Positions 32,431 to 41,080 of a DNA stretch of 41,080 bases are shown one piece after another. The translations under genes and the position numbers were made by a program. The stretch comes from an uncultured Clostridia bacterium (lineage in GTDB: Bacteria > Bacillota > Clostridia > Oscillospirales > Acutalibacteraceae). Where the stretch lies: contig CAMUZI010000008.1 of the NCBI GenBank assembly GCA_947165155.1, positions 1 through 41,080 on the forward strand, given 5' to 3'. The first letter of the stretch is position 1, and every line of letters starts with the position of its first letter. A model generated the notes under the pieces. It made no database searches. It had not been told where the DNA came from and saw only the letters and a list, made by a program, of their open reading frames with translations.

Positions 32431-32703
32431 TTATGTGTTGAACTCTATTTTATTAATAAACCCCTGAATTAAAAGAGAATCGTAAGTCAGACATTTTATC
32501 TTTAAATTTCTCCCCGAAATCGAAATATACATATTCTTAGTAGAAATTCTTATGCACTCTTGAGAAAGAGATAAAATTTTTTTAAATCCTTCTATTTTGG
32601 CTTCTTTGTTTTCTCTTACCTCAAGATTGTAATTTTGCATAGTAAAACTCATAGGTGAATTTTCGAAGATCTTAACTAAATTTTTGAATTTTTGTCCCCT
32701 CAT
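32431..32703 (-). CDS. yqfC: sporulation protein YqfC
   Basis: 90 residues with the YabP/YqfC fold pattern: LEVRENKEAKIEGFKKIL, then ISLSQECIRISTK-type strands (SLSQECIRISTKNMYISISG) and LKIKCLTYDSLLIQGFI. First gene of the minus-strand operon yqfC-yqfD-nucleotidase-metG. In spore formers yqfC is sigma-E controlled; here I see no clear sigma-E promoter upstream. Confidence 0.82.
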   Translation of the reverse strand: MRGQKFKNLVKIFENSPMSFTMQNYNLEVRENKEAKIEGFKKILSLSQECIRISTKNMYISISGRNLKIKCLTYDSLLIQGFINKIEFNT

Positions 32704-32785
32704 AAAATATATTCACCCATTAATATCTATATCGTATGTAAAAAGAAAATATTAATAAATTTATATTAAAACAAAATGAACAAAA

Positions 32786-32808
32786 GCACCCCGCCAAAAA
32801 GCGGGTGC
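32786..32808 (-). terminator. strong terminator after the exported paralogue pair
   Basis: On the minus strand GCACCCGC, loop TTTTTGG, CGGGGTGC (one mismatch region), then TTTTGTTC and ATTTTGTTTT. It lies 22 bases after the stop at 32830 and insulates yqfC. Confidence 0.75.
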
Positions 32809-32829
32809 AAATAAATATCAAATACTCTA

Positions 32830-34416
32830 TCAACTTTTTTGCCCAAATTCACTTCTACTCAAAAATCCAAGAAATTTTTGCAAAGCTGGCTTGACATCAG
32901 CAGCATAAATGTTTTCCTTAAGTTTACCAGCCAGCACATCAATGTCATTCTCTTTGATTTCGTGAATATCATCTTTTTTGCGAACCAACCCACTCAACGA
33001 AGCCAAAACATCCTTCGCAGGAGCCTTTTGATCAACCAATCCAAACAAACTATTTACCATATCATTTCTCTTCCCTGCCTCTTTCAAATTGGTATCACTC
33101 AACTTGCTACTATCAGTACCATACGTAATACGCTTACCTGACAAAATACGAGACGCCACGGACACTATGTCCTTTACACTACCCGATGTACTTAACCACT
33201 TCAAATAATAAACCCAACCAAACAACCAGTTCATAGACTCTTTAAACTGTTGAACCGTAACATCTTTGTTTTTTTTAGCTTTATCAAAGAAATCACACAA
33301 AAGAGATTTAACGGCTTTTAATGCGGATTTTCCAGATGGACCATAAGTTTTTATCTTACCATTAAGGTTAAATTTACCATCTTCATTAAGACTCATACCC
33401 AGATGCTTTCCATTTACAAATCCAAACCCAAGAGCGCTTACGCCGCGTATATCTAAGTGAAGGTATATAACGAAGAATCTATAAACCCTCAACAAAAGAT
33501 TATTGATATTATTATCTTTTCCTCTTTCAGCAACACCAAGAGCAAGATAATCGACAAAAGCCTGAATCATATCAGCCAAAAGGTACGGAGAAACATCATA
33601 CACATTTTCGTCACTTAAAGCTGAATTCCAACCTTTATACCCCTTTCGATCATTATCAGAAAAATAAACGTACATAGGACCAAACGCACTACCGGTCGGA
33701 ACAGTTGGCATAATCGTCCACTGTAACGGAGAACATTCCGAATAAATCTTCATAGCCTCCTCAAAATTATTCGTACTTAAAGCCGCATCAAAATTATTAC
33801 CCAAAGTTTTTTCCTCATCATTACCATCTCGACATGCTAAGCTACCTATACTCTTATTTTGCCAGCATTTTAACCAACACTCCACAAGAGAACGCATAGT
33901 TGTTCTCCTACCTAATGACACAACAGAACTCATATCAACGTCAACATTTTCTGGTATCTCATAAACACAGCCAGGGCCTTTCCTAAAAGCCGAAGATGCC
34001 AAATACGACACAAGAGCAAGAAATCCCGCCGACAACAAAGTCCCCCCCCCATACCTCAAACCTTCACGCAAACAAATCGTAGTAAATTCTTTGCTCCTCA
34101 ACAACAATGCTAAATTAGGATCTTTTCGAAACGCTTCATTAATAAGGGCCATCTTCCTCTGAATATCATCATCATTTTTATTAATCTTATTGTCTTTCTT
34201 CTTATTTTCTACGTCATTCTTGTTCGGAGATAGCTTCTGATCTTTTTGATTACCTTTTTCAACACCTTTTGTCCCATCAGTGCCTTCCTTCTGTACTCCT
34301 TTCACTGATCCACTAGAATCCGATGGTTTGCCCTTAGGCCCACCGGTTCCGATTGCTTTACTTCCTAACAAAGTCAATGCTGAAAGAAGACTCGCTAAAA
34401 CTCTTTTCTTGCTCAT
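32830..34416 (-). CDS. exported protein, paralogue of the next upstream gene
   Basis: 528 residues from ATG 34416 with AGGAGG 8 bases upstream. Signal peptide MSKKRVLASLLSALTLLGSK (cleavage near IGTGG). Residues 25-95 are a low-complexity Lys/Gly/Asp linker. A hydrophobic helix lies at about 130-150 (LLSAGFLALVSYLASSAF). The rest is a folded domain of about 350 residues with blocks shared with the neighbour at 34482: SLGRRTTMRSLVECWLKCWQN, SAFGPMYVYFSDN, VYDVSPYLLADMIQAFVDYL, ALGFGFVNGKHLGMSLNEDG and VTVQQFKESMNWLFGW. I recognise no family. It ends at a strong terminator and is very likely co-transcribed with the upstream paralogue (65-base gap). Confidence 0.75.
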   Translation of the reverse strand: MSKKRVLASLLSALTLLGSKAIGTGGPKGKPSDSSGSVKGVQKEGTDGTKGVEKGNQKDQKLSPNKNDVENKKKDNKINKNDDDIQRKMALINEAFRKDPNLALLLRSKEFTTICLREGLRYGGGTLLSAGFLALVSYLASSAFRKGPGCVYEIPENVDVDMSSVVSLGRRTTMRSLVECWLKCWQNKSIGSLACRDGNDEEKTLGNNFDAALSTNNFEEAMKIYSECSPLQWTIMPTVPTGSAFGPMYVYFSDNDRKGYKGWNSALSDENVYDVSPYLLADMIQAFVDYLALGVAERGKDNNINNLLLRVYRFFVIYLHLDIRGVSALGFGFVNGKHLGMSLNEDGKFNLNGKIKTYGPSGKSALKAVKSLLCDFFDKAKKNKDVTVQQFKESMNWLFGWVYYLKWLSTSGSVKDIVSVASRILSGKRITYGTDSSKLSDTNLKEAGKRNDMVNSLFGLVDQKAPAKDVLASLSGLVRKKDDIHEIKENDIDVLAGKLKENIYAADVKPALQKFLGFLSRSEFGQKS

Positions 34417-34481
34417 AACCATACCTCCTGTAAAATCTAATAAACTATTAACAAATATACAAATTTCCGCCTGTACCAATT

Positions 34482-36461
34482 TCAAGATGATTGCAAAAGT
34501 TTCAAAATTTCTTTCACTCCTTTTATGAAATCTGCTCTCGTCAAATTCGGATTCTTAATTTTGACTATCGAATCAATAAGTTCTTGGTTGTCAAATTTTG
34601 CCAAGTCAAGCGTACGTATAGCGTCTCTTACTGGAACTACCTTATCTTTAACTATCTTCAACAAGTCAATAGCACTTCCTTTTGGATCTAGCAGATTAAA
34701 CACACTATCTATCAAGCTCAACTTATTATCCAACCACCTTTTTTCTACACCTGATTTTTCATTTCTTTCTTCATCATTTTTTCCATTCAAATTGAGTAAA
34801 ATCGCTTTTATCACTTCATGAAATTGCTTAATCGTAACATTTTCCTCGCCATCAATTAATTGCAACCCCGATTTCAGGTAACCTTTCAACGTATCAAACA
34901 CGGTTTGTCCAGCAGCCCAAATGTGCATTGCACCTACATTCACAGAGCCACCATCCGCAATTTCGCCACTTACTAAATTGAATCCCATATCAGATGCCTT
35001 AGCAAACCCATACCCAAAGGCATCCCACTCAGATCCTTTGGGAGATTTACCAGTTTTACCTGGCAAATGTTTGTTGAAATACAACACTGCAAATCTTAAA
35101 ACACCCCCTGCAACTTTCTCGAATTGCTCAGAATACTTAAATTCATACCTATCTTTAGTGCGGAAGATCCAGTTTCCCTCTACAAACTCTAACTTCCCAA
35201 CGAATGGCTTCTTAAGATAGCTAATGAACGCATCAATTACATTATTCCAAACTATCTCAGAAACATCATAAACCTCAACACTATCATCACTATCAATGTT
35301 TATTTTATCCCACTCCAATTGTTTATTAACACAGACAAACGCCGGACCGAACATACCACCAGGTGCACAAATAGGATTCGTACCTGCTCTCAGATGAATA
35401 TCTGACTTCCAAATATCAAAAAGCTTTTTCACATCCCCAAAACCACCAACAAAATTCCCGTCAAGAGTCAAATTGTCAAATTCTTTACCAACTTCCCTTT
35501 CTGACGTACAACTTTCATTTATCTCGTTTAACAAATTTCGTCCCTCTTTCTTATCTTCGATATGGCCATCCATGAAAAGCCTAGTCGAACCTTCAGCCTT
35601 ACCATCATTTCTATTGTCATTTAACGCTCTAATATTTAACTCAACATTTTCATTTGTAAGCGCCTTTGCAGCAACCCGATTATCAGGATTGTCTATTTTC
35701 CTGTTGTAATTCTGCAAACACTGCGCCCAAGCTTTCATTACCCCTCCAACGGTTGTTTTCTTTCCCAAAGCAGAGATAGGGTCAACATTGGCATTTACGG
35801 ACAGCGAATGAGCCGTTCCTTGGGCACTTTTATCATCCTTGGTCTTTCTCAGCGCAGGTGGCAACAACCCAAAAGGGGCAAGGGCAAGAAGAGTAGGTGA
35901 ATATCTGAGAAACGAATTTTTACGCATATCAACACTGAGTGCTTTCCTAAGTCTAGGATTTTCTTTAATTGCTCTATTAATCTCACGGTAATTTTTCACT
36001 GTATTTACACTAAAGCTTACACCCCTTGACCTAGACGATTTATGTTTCACTCCAGGACGTGAAGATTTTTGATTTTTTGAGTTAATACCCTTCAAGTTAT
36101 CATTCGAACTATTTTTTTTACCGCTACCAGCTTTAGTTTTAGGGTTCTCACTTTTGTTGGAAGAATCCTTCTCCTTCTCTGCCACCTTACCATTTTTTGT
36201 TTCGGTAGTGTTCAAATCTTTTGGCAGATCCTTTTTTTCCACTACGACACTTCGATTTTTTTCAGGAGAAGCGCTTTCATTCTGCACTCCACTTACTTTG
36301 TCAGATTTCGCATTACCAGGTTCATCTAATTTCCCTGGATTACTCCCATTAATAGGGCTAGAAGCATCTGATTTTGTCGTCTTTCTTCCAGCCGCCACAC
36401 CTGCCTCAGATCCCAGAAAAGTAAGCGCCGAAAGAAGACTTGCTAATAACTTTTTGCTCAT
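34482..36461 (-). CDS. exported protein, larger paralogue of the downstream gene
   Basis: 659 residues; I chose ATG 36461, with GGAGG 8 bases upstream, rather than the ATG at 36467. Signal peptide MSKKLLASLLSALTFLGSEA, almost identical to that of the paralogue. Residues 25-145 are a disordered Lys/Ser/Asn/Glu linker with a basic stretch (SSRPGVKHKSSRSRGVSF). A hydrophobic piece lies at about 190-205 (TLLALAPFGLLPPAL). The shared domain follows: ALGKKTTVGGVMKAWAQCLQN, GMFGPAFVCVNKQLEWDK, VYDVSEIVWNNVIDAFISYL, GYGFAKASDMGFNLVSG and VTIKQFHEVIKAIL. The pair arose by tandem duplication and diverged strongly outside these blocks. Probable surface or secreted effectors; function unknown. Confidence 0.75.
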   Translation of the reverse strand: MSKKLLASLLSALTFLGSEAGVAAGRKTTKSDASSPINGSNPGKLDEPGNAKSDKVSGVQNESASPEKNRSVVVEKKDLPKDLNTTETKNGKVAEKEKDSSNKSENPKTKAGSGKKNSSNDNLKGINSKNQKSSRPGVKHKSSRSRGVSFSVNTVKNYREINRAIKENPRLRKALSVDMRKNSFLRYSPTLLALAPFGLLPPALRKTKDDKSAQGTAHSLSVNANVDPISALGKKTTVGGVMKAWAQCLQNYNRKIDNPDNRVAAKALTNENVELNIRALNDNRNDGKAEGSTRLFMDGHIEDKKEGRNLLNEINESCTSEREVGKEFDNLTLDGNFVGGFGDVKKLFDIWKSDIHLRAGTNPICAPGGMFGPAFVCVNKQLEWDKINIDSDDSVEVYDVSEIVWNNVIDAFISYLKKPFVGKLEFVEGNWIFRTKDRYEFKYSEQFEKVAGGVLRFAVLYFNKHLPGKTGKSPKGSEWDAFGYGFAKASDMGFNLVSGEIADGGSVNVGAMHIWAAGQTVFDTLKGYLKSGLQLIDGEENVTIKQFHEVIKAILLNLNGKNDEERNEKSGVEKRWLDNKLSLIDSVFNLLDPKGSAIDLLKIVKDKVVPVRDAIRTLDLAKFDNQELIDSIVKIKNPNLTRADFIKGVKEILKLLQSS

Positions 36462-36656
36462 AATCATACCTCCATGGTTTGTCGCTTAAACTATAAATTA
36501 TAATCTATAATTACAACATCATATTTTCAGATTAAAAAAATAATAGAATGAATAAACACAATTTCATTGTTACATAAATTTTTTTTTTTGTCAAGTCATT
36601 GTTATTTGTTTTATGATAATATTCAAAATAACATTGATCGGGGTGGTGTGTGACGT

Positions 36657-37343
36657 ATGTCGTTGTTTGTAATATCTGATCTTCATCTTTCTCTTGGGTG
36701 CGATAAAAAAATGGATATATTCAAAGGATGGGAAAATTATGTTGAAATCTTAGAAAGAAATTGGAGGCAAACGGTAAAAGAAGATGATACAACAGTTATA
36801 TGTGGTGATATCTCGTGGGGAATGACTCTTGAAGAATCTTTCGAAGATTTCAAATTTTTGAATTCACTTCCCGGAGAAAAGATTCTTTTAAAAGGTAATC
36901 ACGATTATTGGTGGGAAAGTGCTTCTAAAATCGAGAACTTTTTTTCTAAAAATAATTTTAAAAACTTCAAATTGATGAGAAATAATTCATTTGAAAGAAA
37001 TGGAGTTATACTATGCGGTGCGCGTGGTTGGACTACAAAAGATATGGATGATCATGATGCAAAAATGGTTAACAGAGAAATCTTACGTTTGAAGCTTTCT
37101 TTTGATTCGTGTAAGAATAGTAAACTAGAAAAAATAGTATTCTTGCATTATCCTCCTTGTTATTTTGGTTTAAAAAGCGAGATAATGAAGTTCATATCGG
37201 AATACGGAGTAAAGAGGTGCTTCTATGGACATATACATTCGGAAAACTCTTTCAGATATGCTAGGATGAATATTGTGAACGGGGTTAAATGTGAGTTAGT
37301 ATCTTGTGATTATCTTAAGTTTATTCCTAAAATGATTATTTGA
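36657..37343 (+). CDS. calcineurin-like metallophosphoesterase
   Basis: 228 residues. Full two-metal motif set: VISDLHLSLG at the N-terminus, TVICGDISWGM, LKGNHDYWWES, FLHYPP and FYGHIHSEN. No signal peptide, so cytoplasmic. The family is a conserved Clostridia phosphoesterase, often next to trigger factor, whose substrate is not established. ATG behind a GGGGTGGTG ribosome site. It is followed by tig after 72 bases. Confidence 0.9.
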   Translation: MSLFVISDLHLSLGCDKKMDIFKGWENYVEILERNWRQTVKEDDTTVICGDISWGMTLEESFEDFKFLNSLPGEKILLKGNHDYWWESASKIENFFSKNNFKNFKLMRNNSFERNGVILCGARGWTTKDMDDHDAKMVNREILRLKLSFDSCKNSKLEKIVFLHYPPCYFGLKSEIMKFISEYGVKRCFYGHIHSENSFRYARMNIVNGVKCELVSCDYLKFIPKMII

Positions 37344-37415
37344 CTTTGTTTTTTGTATGAAATAGAATTTAGGCAGTTCTTTATAGAGGAATCTCATGAT
37401 AGAAAGGATAGTGCT

Positions 37416-38915
37416 ATGAAATTAGTTTCGTTTGACAAGAAGGAAGACAGTGGAGAAGCTGTTGTCTCTGTTACCAAAAATGAATTCGATAAAAAATTGA
37501 ATGTTGTTTATAATTATCAAAAGAAATGGTTTAATGTTCCTGGATTTCGTAAGGGAAAAGTCCCAAGGGGGATAATTGAAAATAGTTATGGTAAAGATAT
37601 TTTCTACGATGGTGCTATGCAGGAATTTTATGTGGATATTATGAATTTTTTGCAAGAAGAAAAAGATGAAAAGTTTATGAGTGTGAAGAGCGGTATTTTC
37701 GGACGTGTATCGAGTGACTTTTCCCCGTCGGTTTCTAGGGTTAACGACGATAATGTTGAAATAAAAGTCCCGTTGAGTTTTTACCCACATACATATGTCA
37801 AATTTGAGAATATGTCTGTTGAGGTAGAAAATGAAAAAAAGGCTTCAAAAGAAGATATTGAAAATCAGAGGAGTAAGCTCTTCGATAAGTACTCTACGTT
37901 TGAGAAAATGGATGATGATTATAAAGTCGTAAATGGAGATTTAGCTAATGTAGAAATTAGGGTCGCATTCGTAGACGAGAACGATAATGATCTTCCAGAA
38001 AATGAGCAGTATGATGTGTACACAGATGGCTTGAAAAATTTTGAGGTTGGTGTTGGTTCAGGGCGTGCGTGGAAAGAATTTGAAGAGTGTTTAATAGGAC
38101 ATTCGAAGAGTGAGGGTGAATTTTCTAATGTTCTGACGTTTCCAGAAAATGAGAAATTGGATCTTTTCTCTGGGCGGAGAGTTAGATTTAATATAACTAT
38201 AAATCATGTCAAACACTTAACTCCACCCTCTAATGATAAGCTTCTTGAGATACTTAAGATGAAATCTGATGACGAATTAAATTTGAGTTTAGAGAGGGAA
38301 ATTAATGAGAGGAATCATTCGATTTTTGAGCGCGGAAAAGAATCTATGATACAGCAAAATTTACAGGATCAAATTCCCGATGACTTAATTTGCAAATCTT
38401 TGTTGGAAGAAAGGTTCGACGACTCGTTCAAGAGGTTTGAGAGAAACTTAAAATCCGGCGGTATGTCTATCGATTCATATTGTGAGATAGTTGGTCAATC
38501 TGTAGATTCGGTGAAAGAAGATCTAAGAAAGTCGATTTCCGATGATATGAAGTTGAGAATAGCTTTGTTAAATGCTTCGGAATTGCTTAAGTTGTCTGCC
38601 TCGAAAGATGAAATCGACGAAGGTTTCAAGAAGATTGCGAAGAGTAATAGGATATCCGCTTCTTTTGCAAAAGAAAATATTCCAGTTTCAGAGGTTCAAG
38701 CTTCGATATTATGTGATAAAGCTATGGAGTATGTGAAAAATCATGTTTCTGTTAAAGAGCCACACAAGACAAGAGCTGAAAAGTCTTCAGAGGTATCGAG
38801 CAAAAAGGATGACGTCAAAGAAGAAGTTGAAGCATCCGAGACTAAGGAAGATAAGAGTGAAAAAAAGACGAAAAAAACGACTAAAAAAACAAGGAAAAAA
38901 GAATCTAAAAACTAA
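37416..38915 (+). CDS. tig: trigger factor, ribosome-associated chaperone
   Basis: 499 residues from ATG 37416 with AAAGGATAG upstream; the in-frame extension to 37353 has no ribosome site. The N-terminal ribosome-binding signature is clear (VPGFRKGKVPRGIIEN). The FKBP-type middle domain (about 150-245) aligns by NGDLANVEIRVAFVD...VGVGSGRAWKEFEECLIGHSK but has lost most of the GG/active-site aromatic residues. The C-terminal helical arms are kept. The end is an unusual Lys/Thr/Glu tail (SEKKTKKTTKKTRKKES). Order tig-clpP-clpX is conserved in Firmicutes. Confidence 0.9.
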   Translation: MKLVSFDKKEDSGEAVVSVTKNEFDKKLNVVYNYQKKWFNVPGFRKGKVPRGIIENSYGKDIFYDGAMQEFYVDIMNFLQEEKDEKFMSVKSGIFGRVSSDFSPSVSRVNDDNVEIKVPLSFYPHTYVKFENMSVEVENEKKASKEDIENQRSKLFDKYSTFEKMDDDYKVVNGDLANVEIRVAFVDENDNDLPENEQYDVYTDGLKNFEVGVGSGRAWKEFEECLIGHSKSEGEFSNVLTFPENEKLDLFSGRRVRFNITINHVKHLTPPSNDKLLEILKMKSDDELNLSLEREINERNHSIFERGKESMIQQNLQDQIPDDLICKSLLEERFDDSFKRFERNLKSGGMSIDSYCEIVGQSVDSVKEDLRKSISDDMKLRIALLNASELLKLSASKDEIDEGFKKIAKSNRISASFAKENIPVSEVQASILCDKAMEYVKNHVSVKEPHKTRAEKSSEVSSKKDDVKEEVEASETKEDKSEKKTKKTTKKTRKKESKN

Positions 38916-39135
38916 AAATTGTTTAGGCTTGCGTGTGCTAGTTAATAAAAAATTGAGAAAATTAAGACCAGACGTGAAAGGGATGGAAAGTGAAAAATCG
39001 TAGAAAATTGGCATTTGAGTTTTAGGTTTGATTTCTTTCTGAGTGGGGAATTTGCTAGGGGTAGGTAATAAAATGATGTCATGATTGAAAAAATGAAGAA
39101 TTGTAAAAATAAAAAAATTGTTAGGAGTGTTTGAT

Positions 39136-39720
39136 TTGAGTTTAGTTCCATATGTTATTGAGCAAACAAGCAGAGGAGAACGTTCTTACGATATTTTCTC
39201 TCGTCTCTTAAATGATAGAATTATCATGCTTTACGATGAAGTTAATACCGTAAATGCGAGTTTGATTGTGGCTCAGATGCTTTATTTGGAGGGACAAGAT
39301 TCCTCAAAAGATATCAATTTTTATATAAATAGCCCTGGTGGGTCGGTTACTGATGGATTTGCAATTTATGATACCATGAAATACATAAAGTGTGACGTCA
39401 GGACAATATCGATGGGCTTATCTGCTAGCATGGGTGCTTTTCTTCTTGCTGGAGGAACTAAAGGTAAGAGAATGGCGCTACCTAATAGTGAGATATTGAT
39501 TCATCAGCCCTTAGGAGGAGTTAAGGGACAAGCTTCTGATATCAAGATTCATGCCGATTGGATAATTCACACAAAAATGAAATTGAATAAATATCTTTCT
39601 GAATTTACTGGTCAGCCAATTGAGAAGATTGAGCAAGATACTGAGCGCGATAATATAATGGACGCGCAGACTGCTTTGGAATATGGTCTTATTGATAAAG
39701 TTATAGTCGAACGTGAATAA
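39136..39720 (+). CDS. clpP: ATP-dependent Clp protease proteolytic subunit
   Basis: 194 residues from the TTG at 39136 ([20 protein letters not shown]), with TAGGAG 10 bases upstream. Catalytic Ser in [14 protein letters not shown] near 97, His in [12 protein letters not shown] near 122, Asp in ERDNIMDA near 171. Forms the barrel-shaped protease that works with ClpX, whose gene follows 13 bases later. Confidence 0.96.
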   Translation: MSLVPYVIEQTSRGERSYDIFSRLLNDRIIMLYDEVNTVNASLIVAQMLYLEGQDSSKDINFYINSPGGSVTDGFAIYDTMKYIKCDVRTISMGLSASMGAFLLAGGTKGKRMALPNSEILIHQPLGGVKGQASDIKIHADWIIHTKMKLNKYLSEFTGQPIEKIEQDTERDNIMDAQTALEYGLIDKVIVERE

Positions 39721-39733
39721 TTGAGGTTTTTTA

Positions 39734-41059
39734 ATGGGGAATCATGTATGTTCTTTTTGTGGGAAAAGTGAATCTGAGGTAGATAAAGTCATAGTAGCGC
39801 CTTCTGGTGTTGCTATTTGTGATCATTGTGTTGGAATGTGCATGGAGGTTCTTGAAAATGACGAGGACCTCAAGAAGAAGAAGAAAAGTAGGGAAAAAAT
39901 AAAGACTAAGACGGAATTTTCTCAAACTGGAGCTAATTTTCCGAAACCTGTCGAAATGAAAAAAACTCTTGACGATTATGTTATAGGCCAAGAAGCTGCT
40001 AAGAAGGCACTGTGTGTTGCTGTGTATAACCATTACAAGAGAATTTACTTTGGCTCTTCTAGTGAAAATGGCAAACTTTCTGACAGTGATACGGAACTTT
40101 CTAAGAGTAATATTCTCCTCTTAGGGCCAACTGGAGTTGGTAAGACTCTTCTTGCCCAGACTATAGCGAAAATGCTTAATGTTCCATTTGCTATAGCTGA
40201 TGCTACTACACTTACCGAAGCTGGATATGTTGGTGATGACGTAGAAAATATTTTGTTGCGCCTTCTGCAGGCCGCTGAAATGGACGTTGAAAGTGCTGAA
40301 AGAGGGATAATTTACATAGATGAGATTGATAAAATTTCGAGAAAATCCGAAAATGTTTCTATTACCAGAGATGTCAGCGGTGAGGGTGTTCAACAAGCTC
40401 TTTTGAAAATAATTGAGGGGACTATTTCTAATATTCCTTCTAAGGGTGGTCGAAAGCATCCACAAGGTGAGTATGTTCAAATAAATACGAAGAATATCCT
40501 TTTCATATGTGGTGGAGCATTTGAGGGTCTTGAAAAGATAATAGAAAAAAGGGTTAATACTTCGTCTCTTGGATTTGGTGCCAATGTTATGAGTCCTATT
40601 GAGGTTGAAACTACGAACTGGATGTCACAAGTTATGACTCAGGATTTGGTTAAATTTGGGCTCATACCCGAGTTGGTGGGACGTCTTCCGATTGTAACGT
40701 CGTTAGAGGGTCTAGATGCAAAAGCGTTAGTTAGAATACTAAAAGAGCCTAAAAATTCTATTTTAAAGCAATATCAAAAACTCTTTGCATTGGATAATGT
40801 TAAACTCTCAGTTGAAGATAGTGCTCTTGAGGAGATAGCAAATCAATCGATTGAGAGGCGTACAGGTGCGAGGGGATTACGTTCTATTCTAGAAGATATA
40901 CTGCAGGATGTTATGTTTGATACTCCGTCAGATTCTTCAGTCAGGGAAATTATCATAAATGATAAGGTTGTGAAAAAATTAGAAGATCCTAAAATTGTTT
41001 GTGCTCCTAAGTCGCATTTGGAAAATTTGCACAATAAATTATTCGGTAGTAAGACTTAA
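39734..41059 (+). CDS. clpX: ATP-dependent Clp protease ATPase subunit
   Basis: 441 residues. N-terminal zinc-binding domain with four Cys (CSFCGK ... [10 protein letters not shown]). AAA+ module: Walker [16 protein letters not shown] near 130, Walker [36 protein letters not shown], sensor 2 [14 protein letters not shown]. Unfolds substrates and feeds them to ClpP. Ends 21 bases before the window edge. Confidence 0.97.
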   Translation: MGNHVCSFCGKSESEVDKVIVAPSGVAICDHCVGMCMEVLENDEDLKKKKKSREKIKTKTEFSQTGANFPKPVEMKKTLDDYVIGQEAAKKALCVAVYNHYKRIYFGSSSENGKLSDSDTELSKSNILLLGPTGVGKTLLAQTIAKMLNVPFAIADATTLTEAGYVGDDVENILLRLLQAAEMDVESAERGIIYIDEIDKISRKSENVSITRDVSGEGVQQALLKIIEGTISNIPSKGGRKHPQGEYVQINTKNILFICGGAFEGLEKIIEKRVNTSSLGFGANVMSPIEVETTNWMSQVMTQDLVKFGLIPELVGRLPIVTSLEGLDAKALVRILKEPKNSILKQYQKLFALDNVKLSVEDSALEEIANQSIERRTGARGLRSILEDILQDVMFDTPSDSSVREIIINDKVVKKLEDPKIVCAPKSHLENLHNKLFGSKT

Positions 41060-41080
41060 CAAGAGTTGCATTCTGTCTTG

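Noticed and set aside
1-41080. tRNA, rRNA, riboswitch (T-box, SAM, TPP) or CRISPR array
   Set aside because: I searched by eye for T-loops, T-box motifs upstream of metG and short spaced repeats, and found none that hold up.

Overview
The window is a low-GC Firmicute chromosome segment, most likely from a Clostridia/Oscillospirales-type lineage. Evidence for this: spo0A next to spoIVB, a yqfC-yqfD pair, a SpoIIIE/FtsK translocase, a tig-clpP-clpX block, and strong GGAGG-type ribosome sites with TTG and GTG starts. The accessory stretches are full of broken genes, dead transposon pieces and secreted proteins without recognisable families, including eukaryote-like kinases. This looks like a host-associated bacterium with a decaying genome. 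A protist- or gut-associated symbiont is an inference, and no taxonomic marker here proves it.

Layout. 1-2.1 kb: a broken Rpn-family nuclease gene, a Cys-rich secreted protein and a Lys/Glu-rich coiled-coil protein. 2.1-5.0 kb: spo0A (receiver lacks its phosphoacceptor Asp) and spoIVB on the minus strand, then an unknown gene. 5.5-7.8 kb: pcrA/uvrD helicase, flanked by two copies of a ~143-bp miniature element. 8.1-10.6 kb: an exported protein, a DegV protein and a tiny Cys-rich membrane peptide. 10.8-17.7 kb: an accessory island with miniature elements, a decayed IS1-family element, a cytoplasmic Ser/Thr-kinase-like protein, an Rpn pseudogene, prophage structural-gene relics, a kinase with a signal peptide, and three compact convergent small-RNA/toxin loci. 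17.7-22.3 kb: a membrane-anchored AAA+ ATPase with FtsH-like topology, rpe, an IS1 end fragment, a CPBP protease and more miniature elements. 22.3-26.1 kb: tmk-uppP-ftsK operon. 26.2-32.7 kb: an unknown gene, then the minus-strand operon yqfC-yqfD-5'-nucleotidase-metG. 32.8-36.5 kb: two tandem paralogous exported proteins. 36.6-41.06 kb: metallophosphoesterase, trigger factor, clpP, clpX.

The most interesting part is 14.2-17.3 kb. Three loci share one design: a small hydrophobic/basic peptide gene on the minus strand, and a second strong promoter on the plus strand that fires towards it. The two RNAs converge on a hairpin at the 3' part of the peptide gene, and their 5' ends carry related direct repeats. 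This is the architecture of the Fst/par type I toxin-antitoxin family, but the peptides and repeats are unlike those I know.

A second theme is a family of at least six ~143-bp elements in two sequence types. Their terminal repeats match the ends of the local IS1-family remnants, so they look like IS1-driven miniature elements. A third theme is a set of exported proteins with near-identical signal peptides, a plausible effector repertoire.
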